The translations under genes and the position numbers were made by a program. From NCBI GenBank assembly GCA_963854835.1, contig OY978528.1, positions 59,178,261 through 59,242,260 on the forward strand: a stretch of DNA of 64,000 nucleotides. Direction: 5' to 3'. Within the stretch, counting starts at the first letter, position 1. Each line of letters opens with the position of its first letter. Under the pieces are notes generated by a model. That model worked only from the letters and a program-made list of their open reading frames with translations, did no database searches and was not told the DNA's origin. Positions 1 through 10,999 of the stretch are shown one piece after another. The stretch comes from Megamerina dolium (taxonomy: Eukaryota; Arthropoda; Insecta; Diptera; Megamerinidae).

Positions 1-1229
1 CATGTGTCACTCAGTGGTGGTTGGTGGGTTAATTCGCGATTCTTTCAGTTGTTGAAACTTTTCACAAATTCAGCAGTTTCTTGACATTTCTATGTAAATT
101 ATTATTTTGTTAAATTTCTATTAGCAATCAAATACGCAAATCATTCTATAAAAATAACATATTAACATAATATCATGCGTATGATTTAGCTAAAAAACAC
201 TTGTTTCAACATACAATATATTTTACGTAGCTTTACCTTGCGTTTGCATTTGTTTCAACTACGTAGTTTGGTTGTTTTTACATAATACACTCAATCGTAT
301 ATATACTTCAAATCTAGGTCGAAAACATATTAGTCGACGTAAGATAAAATGTTAATATTTGATTTCTTATAGTGATATTTTAAGAAACCAATTTGTGTCA
401 AATTTCGTCAAAACTTTTCGACAGGTGACAGGCAGATTAACAGGCGGACGATCATCTTTAACAATCTCTCAACGCGAATATTTCGTAAGTGGTTTAAGGA
501 TACCTAAATCTGAAAAGTTTGTGCAAAATTTCAGATCACGCACTTCAATTTAATATATATTGGTTCTGTTTTAGACACAAAAACATTTGCATGAAATACA
601 TTTTGTTTGTGAGCTAGAGAGACACGAGGAAAGAGAGTAGAGAGAGGGGTTTTTGTTTCACGTACATGAGACACGCTTGGTCCTTATCATTGGTAATCAG
701 TGTTCGGACTATCGTACAATTGTGACAAATCTACCACTTTTTTCTTCCAAAAATTTCATTTCTACCACAACTGCTAAAGTAAACTTGAAACCTACCATAT
801 TTGACCCTTTTATATGAAATATATTTTTCTATTTTTTATATGCATGATCTAGAATATGCTTCTCTCCATTTTAATAAAAACAATTTTTTTTTTAATGAAA
901 TTATTCTTTTACTATCAATCGCTTAGTTGCGATGCTATTTTGCAATATACAAGTATATACGCGCAAGTATTTGATTAAGTAAAAGGTACGTCTTGCAACA
1001 AGCGTTGATAGTTGTTCCGCGAATGTGGAAGAAAAAAAAACGTATACTACTTCTTCCAAAGTCACATAAAAAAAATCTGATTCCCCTGACACCCTATTAA
1101 CACCAAAAAATCTAGAAGGAAAACAAATTGAAATAAAGTTAATTTTCCAACGAGAATCTTTCACCAAATGTGACAATTGTCCAGCTTCTAGAATTCTCCA
1201 CACAACACGTGGGCTGCCGTTACAATAAC
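1..1229. other. Intergenic, no gene recognised
   Basis: AT-rich sequence with only short, unconvincing ORFs. Bases about 183-225 match a motif (TTAGCTA..AAACACTTGT.TCAACATA) that recurs upstream of several protease genes in this window (about 4202, 6667, 11012, 13626 and 23312). By analogy with those units, a further minus-strand protease copy may lie just left of base 1. Purine-rich GAGA-type sequence lies at 612-650. Confidence 0.5.
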
Positions 1230-1325
1230 TGCATGAACGTTGACGTCGACGCTGCGATGAACGACGACGTCAGTGCTGTGATGAACAGTGAGGGCGACGC
1301 TATGGTGAACGGCGACGTAAGTGGA
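1230..1325. repeat. Four imperfect 24-bp tandem repeats
   Basis: Four consecutive 24-base units can be read (starting at 1230, 1254, 1278 and 1302), each with an ATGAAC or GTGAAC core followed by a GACGTC/GACGCT-like stretch. Because 24 is a multiple of 3, the minus strand reads as four repeats of an eight-residue Val/His/Ser pattern inside a 73-codon ORF. I treat this as a small minisatellite, not a gene. Its GC content is clearly above that of the surroundings. Confidence 0.7.
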
Positions 1326-2040
1326 CGTCACGATTAACGGCAGGAATATATATACGATGCTGGTTGCGTGCTGTAAATGTATGGTTTGCACGATGGTGGC
1401 AAGCAACAATGACGATGGTAACGATGTTGTAGTGTGATGTGCTACCGAAGCAATGATCTGATGATAGGGTCACCAATGTGACTAGCGACGACGAATTTTG
1501 ATGATGAAAGATGAACCAGCTTTATGCAGTAAAGCGTAACTGTATGCTTTCGAACTGTAACTAATGAGAAGCGACGAAATAGTGGTTCGAAGTGATGGAA
1601 AATAGTGATTTTCCAACACCACAGATGATCTCTGTCACGATATGTAATATCACCGTTTATACAACAACGGATTGAAGGAAAACCTAGTTCCTTTAAAACA
1701 TTTGTATTCAATGTACGATGTGATAAAACTACTTTTTGCGACTTGCGATAGTGCACTTTGGATGAAGCGTTCTGCTAAAGTGTAAAGTGATGGAACTGAA
1801 ACATCGTAGCAGTAGGTTAAGGCACTTTCTTAGCAGAGGATGCACTCTGAACGAAATTCTTTGTGGAGAGCTGCAACAAAGTTAAAATCTCCAACGCAAC
1901 TTGAACAACCGATTCGGAAACACAATGGCTCTTGGGCTGGTAGCGATGAAGAAAAAGGGATTGTAGCTTGTATTGATATTTGAACACACATCTCATAAAA
2001 TTATATCAGCGACGCTCTCAGTATTTTCTAATACATTCGA
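1326..2040. other. Intergenic, nothing recognised
   Basis: A stretch of more balanced base composition than its flanks. The ORFs in it (for example minus 1442-1756) have no recognisable domain and no partner exon. It could be old transposon sequence. Confidence 0.4.
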
Positions 2041-2283
2041 CTAGTTAAACGTGTACTTCAAAATTGTGTGTGTTACAACATTTTGGTGTTCTTCTGGAAG
2101 CTTTTCCAACTTTTGCTCTAATAATTGCAAAAAAGGAGCTTGTTTCGATGGCTTAGAAAGAGCAGCTTGACAGCTTTCTGCGTATTTCGAAAATTGGTCG
2201 ATCATTTCGGTTATATTTTTGGTGATTACGTCTTCGCTTTCACTCTTCCTCTTCCTGTTGGTAGATGAAGTACTTGCTGGCAT
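2041..2283 (-). CDS. Small hypothetical ORF (80 codons), possibly a transposon-associated C-terminal fragment
   Basis: An ATG-initiated 80-codon frame on the minus strand, preceded in frame by a TAA. The start is rich in Ser, Thr and Lys (possible nuclear localisation, KRKSESE-like). The rest is amphipathic and helical, with Leu-rich heptads near residues 50-65. The layout resembles the C-terminal tails of MADF/BESS-like proteins that accompany some DNA transposons, but no diagnostic motif is present, so this is only a resemblance. No intron or second exon was identified. It may be a chance ORF. Confidence 0.25.
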   Translation of the reverse strand: MPASTSSTNRKRKSESEDVITKNITEMIDQFSKYAESCQAALSKPSKQAPFLQLLEQKLEKLPEEHQNVVTHTILKYTFN

Positions 2284-2451
2284 TTAAGAAGAGCAGAAAG
2301 ATTCATCATCCAGTAGCGGAAACAATATGGGCTCATCTGTGAATGTGTGATCCAGTGAAAAAACGCTCGACGAAGTCCTTGTTACGTCTAGCGATGCAAA
2401 CACAAGCGATTCGCCTGGAATGCTTTAGACTTCGTAACTATGCCAAAAAGT

Positions 2452-2529
2452 AAACACAGGCACTTGAACCTGGATTACTTATGGCAACAAAAAAAAGAGA
2501 ATGCAAACACAGGCATTTGAACCTGGATT
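2452..2529. repeat. 25-bp direct repeat pair
   Basis: Bases 2452-2476 and 2505-2529 are the same 25-base sequence (AAACACAGGCA-TTGAACCTGGATT) with one C/T difference, 53 bases apart. Purpose unknown. This could be a target duplication, or a footprint of slippage around the A-rich spacer. Confidence 0.6.
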
Positions 2530-3324
2530 GCGTGTGTGATTAAAAACAACTAGACGAACTAATTATTCGTGATCAATTGAACATCGACCTGTAGTCGATT
2601 TCTCTATTTATTACAAAATATTGCCTATACATATATTGATTTAACATAAGAAATTACAATTAATGCAAATATGTGTTAATATGCATTTTTACATAATTTG
2701 CCTTAAATATTGCATGTACATATAATTGATTTAAAATATAACAATATACAATTAATGCCTTGACAGCATATTTAGGCAAAGCATATTGACCATTATACGT
2801 AACAACAGCAAACGCTGTTGTTTTTTGGTTCATTAGCGGTCATATAATGATGACACTGCATTTATGATTTTATAAACTGTATATAGAGTTTACTCGCGGT
2901 CATATGCTGTCAAGGTTACAAATATGCAATACAATATAATGATTGTGCAATATGATGAACTTTTATATACACATACATATATTTCATAATTTCTTACAGA
3001 CTAAATATATGTTTAAGAATTAAACAGTCCTAAATGCCAATATATGTAGTTCATATCATATTGAACTTGTATTATATTTACTTACTGCCCGGGCTGGATG
3101 TCATCACTCAAAAACTCCATGTGTTCCATTAGGCTCCACGTATTGCTTACAAGAGAAGATGCACTTCCAGACACCAATTTTTTCCTTTTTGAGCTTGACA
3201 TATCGATCTCAATACTATTGCAGCGAGTTTGGCAAGCTGATTCTAAATATAATAAATTTACTTACCATTCACATTCATTGTTAAACTGATTGCATTCCAC
3301 GGTTTTGCCCGTTTAAACTTATTT
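2530..3324. other. AT-rich intergenic sequence
   Basis: Low-complexity AT-rich sequence with scattered repeats of AATATGCAT and CATATAATGA type. A GGTCATATAATGATGACA-like segment near 2836 and another near 2898 are related. No gene seen. Confidence 0.4.
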
Positions 3325-4028
3325 CTATACTCTTTTGAGTCTTTTTTGAATAAATTTGTATATTTTTTTACTTCGTGAAATCAATGGACCACCAGAATCT
3401 CTATAACATGTCGATGAGCCAGATTTGGTTGATGCACAAATACTGGTTTCACGCAATCTACCGCCATAAGTAGATGTACATTCCGAAAGTGGTTCAATAA
3501 CTACTGTAGCATATAGCACATTTGAAGAACAGGGTGAATCTAAAACGAGTTAAAGTCAAATATTTGAGATAAGAGATTTGAGATATTGCCCTGTAGTTCT
3601 TATAAGTCATAGAACTATTAAACAATTCTTAGGTTGATCCGATAATTCAATTGGTTAAATGTGAACCACAGCGATATCATTATTCATCAATAGAACTAAA
3701 TGGAATATCAGGCTTAACTCGACCCATTGCCGTCATACCCAAGGAAACTATTTCACATATATTAATGTGAATTAAATCGTAAATCGTAATAACTTCCTAC
3801 TTGTGTACGCAGTGAGCAGCATTCAAGATCCACTCGGGACTGATTAAAGAACCTGATTAAAGGACAGATTAAAGAACTTTTAAGGAACTTTTAAAGAAAG
3901 TCCAAAAAAAATGGAAAGTGTCGCTCTTCAGCTGCGACGCCATTTACTCTACGGACCATTCCCAATTTCCCACCAAAAGCTGAAGCTAAAATCAATGAGA
4001 ACACAACCAAGAATTTCATTATTGTCAT
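3325..4028 (-). pseudogene. Protease A: decayed Jonah/brachyurin-like serine protease
   Basis: The ATG at 4028 opens a good signal peptide (MTIMKFLVV...) like those of protease genes C and D. Just after it the activation site reads Arg-Arg-Val-Asn-Gly, so the Ile expected at the mature N terminus is missing. A shift or stop follows before the catalytic His block. The middle exon (about 3600-3770) survives only as out-of-frame scraps. Exon 3 is recognisable (3325-3540) and keeps the GDSGG serine motif, with Tyr-Arg-Asp-Ser replacing Tyr-Gly-Asp-Ser, so oxyanion-loop Gly193 is lost. The C terminus departs from the family after the Ser block. It pairs with pseudogene E in the 21-24 kb duplicate. 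Certainly non-functional as a protease. Confidence 0.85.
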
Positions 4029-5137
4029 TTAAATGAACTCCACACGAACAAACACTAAACTATATAGTTCTTGTATGCCTTATATAACTTCAGGTATCAT
4101 CAAAAACTAGCTGTTGAGAAAGAAATGTTTGATATTTCTTTTGAAGCATATGGCTTAACTACATCCATATTTAATGTATTAAAAAATGTTCATACTTATA
4201 TTTAGCTACGAAGCACTTGTATCAACATAAATTTTACTCCGCTCCCCCGTTGTATTAATTAGCAAAACACGAAGGAACAGAAAGGCTAACCGAATATTTA
4301 CGAAAATGCTCTGCCTTATTTTTTGATAAAATTGCAAGTACCATTTCTTTTAATTCTAGCTCAATCTCAAAACATTCCAACAGTATGTTTGTGGTTGTTA
4401 TTGTCGATTTACTTTTCTGATAAGTAAATTGGAGTACATGCAGAGGTGTAGCCTTCTAAAGATTGCCTCTTATAGATACATTAAAGCTTTTTCGTCATTT
4501 TTAATTGGAATGATTAAAGGCTCATTGGCCGGTGGTATGAAGAAACGACATGATCCTTTATCCTCTATTTTAAAGAGGTGAAGCATAAGTTAAATATTAT
4601 GGGTGCCATTTGGATGAAGGATTCGGAAAATATTGATAGCAGGAGGGATGACAAAATAACTTGACATGAAAATATTCTGTGTTTTCTACGTAAACTTGTT
4701 GCTTTACTTTCCGCTTGCTACTACTACTTATTGTGTGTTCTCATATGAAACTAAAGTTTTAACCCTAATTACCTGTTTTAAATAAATCCCTAAATCCTAA
4801 TAATCAAAAATCTAAATATTTATGTATTATTATTTTATATTTATGTATTCTGAACAGAATCTAAACTTTCGAGCATAACGCAGAAATTACCATACATAGT
4901 AAGAAAATTTATACTACAGCGAATTGGTTTTAAGCAAAGCCATAACTCGCCAAATGCGCAGATGACTGATATTTGTAATCATTTTATTTTGTGTCCTTCC
5001 CTACACATTGTTTGTCTATTTTTGTCCAATAATCAAATACAACAAACAATACCCCACAGCATCGGAAAGGAATTTGTATTTTATTTCTTATTCCTCACAA
5101 TAAAAATCTCTTCATACATAAAATTCTTGATAATAAT
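4029..5137. other. Intergenic part of the duplicated protease unit
   Basis: No gene. A TATA-like CTTATATAA lies near 4079-4087 for pseudogene A. The array-associated motif is at about 4202-4240. Bases about 4590-4740 are diverged homologues of about 20940-21100 (shared GGGTGCCATTT and AGGAGGG.GGACAAAATA strings). Bases from about 4805 onwards match about 22005 onwards, the left part of the segmental duplication that contains proteases B and F. Confidence 0.55.
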
Positions 5138-6007
5138 CTACTTTTGTTTCAATCCAGTTTTAGTTTCAATCCAATCCAAGTAGGAGGAGACACGCGTGAA
5201 ACTCACTGGTTCACCGTTTTTGCAACCTCTTATTGTACCGAAGGCGGTAACACCAATCAGTTTTCTATCCAAACGTGAAATCAATGGACCACCAGAATCT
5301 CCATAACATGTCGATGAGCCAGATTTGGTTGAGACACACATGTTGCCTTCATACAAGGGACCACCAAAAGCAGATGTACATTCCGAAAGTGGTTCAACAA
5401 TTAATGTAGCATGTAGCAGATTTGCAGAATCGGCAGCTATTAAAAAGAATTAAAGTTGGGTAAGGCAGACAGCAGTGAAATATATAAAATTCTCACCATC
5501 ACTGGTACGTCCCCAACCGGCAGCGATTGCTCTAGAATTCTCATAAGTCACATAACTATTAGCCAATGCAATTGTTGATACAGCGTCAGATAATTCAACA
5601 GGATTAATGCGAATCAAGGCGATATCATTTCTCAAGGGCTTATAATCTTCGTGCTTAATTACATCACTAGCATTAATTGAGATGGTATGCTTAGCTCGCC
5701 CCATTTTCGTCATACCCAAAAAAGCAGTGGTACCATCAGACCTATCAAAAAAAATATTTATGAGCATTAAATTGTCTAATGTTAGATGCGCCTACTTGTC
5801 TACGCAGTGAGCAGCAGTCAAGATCCACTCTGGACTGATTAAAGCACCACCACACCAGGCGGTACCACCATATTTTTGTGAAGATAGTCCAACCATAAAT
5901 GGAAATTGGCGCTCATTAGCCAATTCGCCATTTATGATACGGCCTTTTTGCAATTTGCTAGTATAAGCTGAAGCCAAAATCAATGAGAGCACAACTAAGA
6001 CTTTTAT
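5138..6007 (-). pseudogene. Protease B: near-intact S1A protease that has lost its start codon
   Basis: Three exons in the family arrangement: 5796-6007, 5497-5741 and 5138-5436, with GT..AG introns. The catalytic blocks TAAHC, NDIALI and GDSGG are all present, with Ser at 189, Gly at 216 and Val at 226. The reading frame is open throughout, but the initiator is gone. Compared with its duplicate F, nine bases (ATGACAACC, the first three codons) are deleted, leaving ATA directly after the in-frame stop-containing leader. The next in-frame ATG lies downstream of the signal peptide. The TATA box (6056-6064) and leader are preserved. So this is either a very young pseudogene or a gene using a non-AUG start; the former is more likely. 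The open frame argues for recent loss. Confidence 0.8.
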
Positions 6008-6055
6008 TTCAATGAATTACACACGAACAAGCACTAAACTGGAGCATGCTCGAAA

Positions 6056-6064
6056 CTTTATATA
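6056..6064 (-). promoter_or_regulatory. TATA box of protease B
   Basis: TATATAAAG on the minus strand, about 50 bases upstream of the former start. The leader from here to the start is almost identical to that of gene F. Confidence 0.7.
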
Positions 6065-6128
6065 CCTTCAAATAGCATAAAAAATTAGCAATTGATCAAG
6101 AAATATACTATAAGTTCGCTCGTTAATA

Positions 6129-6657
6129 CAGGGTGATTTTTTAGCAACTGTCTTTTTGGCAATACTGCTTTTGGCAGCTCAGTTGTTTTCATGTAACATG
6201 TTACTGTCAAACATATTCGGTTTGGTCTATAATTTAACCATGAATCGACTTACAAACGAACAACGCTTGCAGATTATTGAATTTTATTATCAAAATTCAT
6301 GCTCGGTTCATCCATTCATTCATTTTATGGTCAGTTTGGGCGACCTTCTGAGACGGCTATTCGGAATCTTGTTACTAAATTTCGCACCAAATTTACAGTA
6401 TTGGACATTAAACCACCAAGACGCATACGTAGAGTGCGGACAGAGGAAAATATCGCAGCTGTATCCGCCAGTGTTGTTGATGACCGTGAATAATGATTTA
6501 TTCGTGAGATATGTTGGTCAACATTTACTTGAAATCATCCTTAAACATTGAATTATATAGATCGTTCTATCCACTCAAATAAATATATCATACATTTCTC
6601 TGAATTTTATGTGTTTTTTTTTTAATCAAATCCGAAGGCTCTTAGAAAATCACTCTG
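6129..6657 (+). mobile_element. 529-bp internally deleted DD41D-type mariner
   Basis: Starts CAGGGTGATTTTTTAGCAAC and ends in the inverted counterpart (..AAATCACTCTG), flanked by TA dinucleotides at 6127-6128 and 6658-6659. The 5' part encodes the transposase N terminus (MNRLTNEQRLQIIEF from 6239). The catalytic middle is deleted and only the last codons and 3' UTR remain, so it is non-autonomous. It sits in the spacer upstream of protease B. The paralogous spacer upstream of gene F (about 23302-23311) lacks it, so the insertion followed the segmental duplication. Confidence 0.85.
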
Positions 6658-8642
6658 TACTGATATCTAGCTATGAAACACTTGAATCAACATAAAATAT
6701 ATATCACACGCTCTCATAATATTGTATTATAAGAAAGTTATATTTTAACACATAGTCTTAACCTTGTACACACTTTTCAGCAGAAAAAAAAACTATAATG
6801 TAATTTCATACATACATTTTCATATAATGGAGTCCTTAACTTTAGCGTAAGTTATTTCGTACAAAATTTAGTACAATGATGTACAAAAAGTAATTAAAAT
6901 TAAAATCTAACAGCAATTGAAAGAACAACACTTAATAAATATATTCAATCATTATTATATTGTATATAAATTAATTGTTTTCATATTCAAAGACTTTCAA
7001 AAATTACTAAATCAACTGAATAACAATAGAAAGTAAATTAGATATTTGCTTAAACTTATGGATCAATATTCGATATGAAAAAAACAAATTTATGTTGTAT
7101 GAACAGCAGGTGATTTCAAGTCTAATATTCTTATGATTTTTTTTTTATAAACTCTTTTGGAAAAATTATAAAACAACTTTTAATAGGAGTCAAGCATTTA
7201 ATATCATTTGTGGCTATGGTCTTACGAATATTTTGTGTAGTAGATCAGTGGTTAATGCATGAGACCACCAGTTTAAATGATTGTTTCATGAGCTTGATAT
7301 CATCTTTCTTAGAGAATAGCATTGTCTTCTTTCCAAAACGATTGCGCCTTATGGTTGACAGGGGCTGACATATGATTCTTTCATTCAGGATCCTCGAAAT
7401 TAAGCCACTTTTTATCATCGGTAACGATTCGATGTAGAAATGACTTTCTTCTGTACCTGGCGACTAGCATTTCGCACTTGATTCTTCGAGATTCCTGATC
7501 ACTTTCAGTCAAGATCTTTCAAACAGTTTTATATGCCTTCTACTGTGAATTGTACTTCGATTTGACCTCATCATTTTCATCCAATAATGCTTCCCATAGC
7601 TTTAATTTGCAATATGTAGATTAGTACAAATAAGTATGTGATTGGGTTTTTATTTGAAATGAGTGATATCTGTATTTTACACGTTCCTATAAATTTATAT
7701 TTTAATTCAACTATGTGGGTACATATAAAAACGTGTTCCCAAAAGTTTATCTTCTGATATACGAGTGCATTTCTGATTTATTTTTTATAAACGTTTTTGT
7801 TAAATGTTTTTACATGTTTAGCAATGAAACATGAAATTAATATTTTTGTTTATATTTACATTAGTAATAAATAACGACTTGATAAACATAATCATATTTT
7901 ACTTGATTAAAATCGTCCACTAAATTTTAGAATCTGCCATATTTTTTTAGCCTCATCTACCTCTAAAAATATTTTTACATTCCGAACACTTTTCGTATGT
8001 CAAAAATTAAGAAAACATACAATAGAGTTGACATGTCGCTGAGAAACAATTTTGCCCATGTAAACGTGAACGAAACATCGAAAGAGAATTTTAAATGTTT
8101 TTGATGTAAATGTTTTTGTGTCTAATTGCGGACTAACACAAAAGCAAAAACATTATCATGCGCCGCATTAGCAAACGGCAGTCATCCATGCTTCATAGTC
8201 TGACATAATATGCGCATTAATCGTTATTATTCGTTTATTATTTCTTGGTTGCTCTCTCTTCTCTCTCTCTCTGTCAACACACACACTAGCTATAGCTTCG
8301 TAGCATTGTGCATACGCCACTTTCTTTCTCGTTCTCCCTTTCTCTATGCAATATCTTCCTTCCTACTCATGTAACGAAATTGGTTTTAAAAATTTCACAC
8401 TCCATTTGTGACATCGCCGCCTAAGAAGTTCTACTTCATAAATATTATCCATATAATAGAAATTCTACTTTATTCCTACTAATCCAAAGCTTCCGGATGA
8501 GAGAATTCCATGGAATGGAATATAGAAATAATTTTCGATCCGGCACCAAAGTAACGTGTTTTAAAGGTTTCATAGGTATCGAATTTGATTTTTTATTTCT
8601 CACAATAATAACATGTTTATGAATAAAATTGTTCGTAATATT
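6658..8642. other. Intergenic with a mariner fragment and GAGA-type sequence
   Basis: Bases 6660 to about 7512 are colinear with about 23311-24217. Bases about 7400-7515 encode, on the minus strand, a mariner fragment (RYRRKSFLHRIVTDDKKW-like) interrupted by stops. Bases 8105-8155 contain an imperfect inverted repeat (AATGTTTTTGTGT..ACACAAAAGCAAAAACATT). A pyrimidine-rich CT/CTCT tract lies at 8250-8275. No gene seen. Confidence 0.5.
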
Positions 8643-9543
8643 TTACTTTAGTTTCAATCCAGTTTTAGCTTCAATCCAACCTAAGAAGGAAGAGACACGT
8701 GCGAAAACTACTGGTAAACCTTGTTCGCAACTTTTCAGTGATGCAAAAGAGGCAACACCAATCAGTTTTCCATCCAAACGTGAAATCAATGGACCACCAG
8801 AATCTCCTTGACATGGCGATGAGCCAGATTTGGTTGAGGTACAAATATTATTTTCTGGCAACTTCCAAAATGTCTCTGTACATTCTGAAGAAGGCTCAAC
8901 AATTACTGTAGCATGCAAAAGATTTGTAGAAGTGGGCGAATCTAAAGTGAATAAAAATTGAGTACTTGAAATTGATAAATTAATTATATATGTATAATTT
9001 TCTAACCATCACTGGTACTTCCCCAACCGACTGCAATAGCTCTAGAGTTATCATAATTTGTTGAACCATCAGCCAATTCAATAGTGGATACAGCATCAGA
9101 TAATTGAACTGGTTTAATACGAATCAATGCGATATCATTTTTAAACTTTTTATAATCTTCATGCTCAATTACATCATTCGGACCGATGCGAATAGTATGT
9201 ACAGCCATCCCTGACGTCTTGATCATACCCAAATAAACAGTTCCTTTCTCGATACTATTAAATGGAACAAAAATTCTCGCCATTAGTGAATGTGTATAAA
9301 ATCGTGTAATGTTGTATGTTATGTGCCTACTTGTCTATGCAGTGAGCAGCTGTCAAAATCCACTCGGGACTGATTAAAGAACCTCCACACCAGAAAAGGC
9401 CACCATTTTTTTTTTACGGAAAGCCCAGCTTGCGATGGGAATTGTCTTTCCTCTGCTTGATCTCCATTTACGATACGGGCATTTTTCAATTTGCCACCAA
9501 AAGCAGAAGCCAAAATCAATGATAACACCACTAACAATTTCAT
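8643..9543 (-). pseudogene. Protease C: S1A protease with a one-base frameshift in exon 1
   Basis: Exons by family comparison: 9331-9543, 9007-9254 and 8643-8941, with GT..AG introns. ATG at 9543 gives MKLLVVLSLILASAFGG, a signal peptide, then KNAR before IVNG. A run of ten A (minus strand; T at 9406-9415) shifts the frame by +1 just before the [17 protein letters not shown] block. With nine A the frame would be right, as exon length 212 in gene D confirms. Exons 2 and 3 are open, with NDIALI and CQGDSGG, Ser189, Ala216 and Val226. It may be a pseudogene, a polymorphic null or an assembly error in a homopolymer. TATA box at 9603-9611. Confidence 0.75.
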
Positions 9544-9602
9544 GATTATCGTTTCGATGAGTACCACACGAACAAGTACCTGACTTCAGTACATGCATGA
9601 CA

Positions 9603-9611
9603 CTTTATATA
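9603..9611 (-). promoter_or_regulatory. TATA box of protease C
   Basis: TATATAAAG on the minus strand, 60 bases before the ATG, in the same place as in genes B, D and F. Confidence 0.65.
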
Positions 9612-9703
9612 CCTTTAGAGAGCATCAAAAATTTAGTAATTGAACTAAAAGTTTATCATAAAACAAATAAATGACGCAATTCGATTTTTAATAAAGGGTT
9701 ATC

Positions 9704-10997
9704 CATTTCGCGGTTTCAAAAGTATAGGGCTAGAATTCGACATCTGTCAAACTGAGTTGTTAAAACAATTTCTTTCTTTTTCAGTTCAAAGTCTGACATT
9801 TGCGAAAATGGATCGCTTAACTATCGCACAACGCATTAAAATTGTAAAAACCTACTACAAAAATGGTGATTCTGCCACAGAAACATATCGTGCTTTAAGA
9901 GGAGATTATGGTTTACATAAACGTCCAACTACGCAAGCAATTGGCAAAATTGTGAAAAAATATGAAGAGACTGAATCGGTTACAGATATTGTAAGGCCTG
10001 TGCATCATCGTTGCGCTCGTACCACCGAAAATATCGCTGCTGTAAGTGAAAGTGTTGCCGAAGACCCGAATGTGTCGATTCCTCGTCGTTCTCAGGAATT
10101 AGGACTGTCTTACGGCACATTATGGCGTATTTTGCATTTGGATCTACACCTACATCCATATAAAATCCAGCTCACACAACAACTGAAGCCAGCTGACCAT
10201 TCACAACGTCGTAGATACGTCGAATGGGTGCTTGAACAACAGGCGGTGGACGGCGATTTTTCGAACAAAATTTTCTTCAGCGACGAAGCACATTTCTCAC
10301 TCAGTGGGTATGTTAACAAACAAAATTGTCGTATTTGGGGTTCTGAGAATCCTCAAGTAATTGAAGAGAGGCCACTACATCCACAAATAGTCACTGCTTG
10401 GTGCGCTCTTTGGTCCGGAGGTGTTATTGGACCTTACTTCTTCGAAAACGACGATGGAACGACTGTCACCGTCAATTCGGAGCGTTATGGTCATATGATA
10501 ACCGACTTTTTTTGCCTGCTATTGAAGAATACGACTTGGAGAATATGTGGTTTCAACAAGATGGTGCCACATGCCACACAACTCGAGCGAATATGGCTTT
10601 ATTGCAAGAGATATTTTCTGGCCGCGTAATTTCTCGTCGTGGCGATATCAAGTGGCCACCAAGATCATGCGATTTGACACCGCTTGACTTCTTTTTGTGG
10701 GGCTACGCGAAAGACCGTGTTTATGCAGATAAACCTTTAACTCTTGAGCACCTAAAAACCAACATTCGTCACGTTATGGCTGAGATACCGCCCAATATGT
10801 GTCAAAAAGTGGTCGAAAATTACCTCAAAAGAATCGATGCTTGCAACAATTCGCGTGGTGGTCATTTAAATGATGTAGTATTTCACACATAATGTCAACG
10901 TTCAAACTTTATAATAAAAAAGGAATATCATGATAAAAAATATTTTATATGTGTTTTATTTACATTTACTTTTGAAACCGCAAAATGGATAACCCTT
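9704..10997 (+). mobile_element. DD41D mariner ('rosa'-like), copy 1, 1294 bp
   Basis: Terminal inverted repeats of about 31 bp (AAGGGTTATCCATTT.GCGG...) are flanked by the TA target duplication at 9702-9703 and 10998-10999. Between them lies one transposase gene. The size and TA target fit Tc1/mariner. The 41-residue spacing between the last two catalytic Asp residues matches the basal mariner group first described from tephritid flies (rosa, DD41D). A second copy lies inverted at 46.9-48.2 kb. Confidence 0.9.
9808..10892 (+). pseudogene. DD41D mariner transposase, frameshifted
   Basis: Starts MDRLTIAQRIKIVKTYYKNG (ATG 9808). The N-terminal helix-turn-helix region precedes a catalytic domain with FFSDEAHF (first Asp), WFQQDGATCHT (second Asp) and TPLDFFLWGY (third Asp). 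Forty-one residues separate the last two. The frame changes in a run of seven T at about 10507-10513: the upstream frame continues to 10629 without making sense, while the family sequence resumes in the frame open to 10892. Eight T would keep one frame of about 360 residues. Copy 2 has the same seven-base run, so the shift was inherited, not acquired at this site. The third catalytic Asp cannot be reached without slippage, so the copy is probably non-autonomous. Confidence 0.85.
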
Positions 10998-10999
10998 TA

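Noticed and set aside
1188..1409. 73-codon ORF with Val/His/Ser repeats
   Set aside because: It is explained by the 24-bp tandem repeat and has no intron, promoter or homologue that I recognise.
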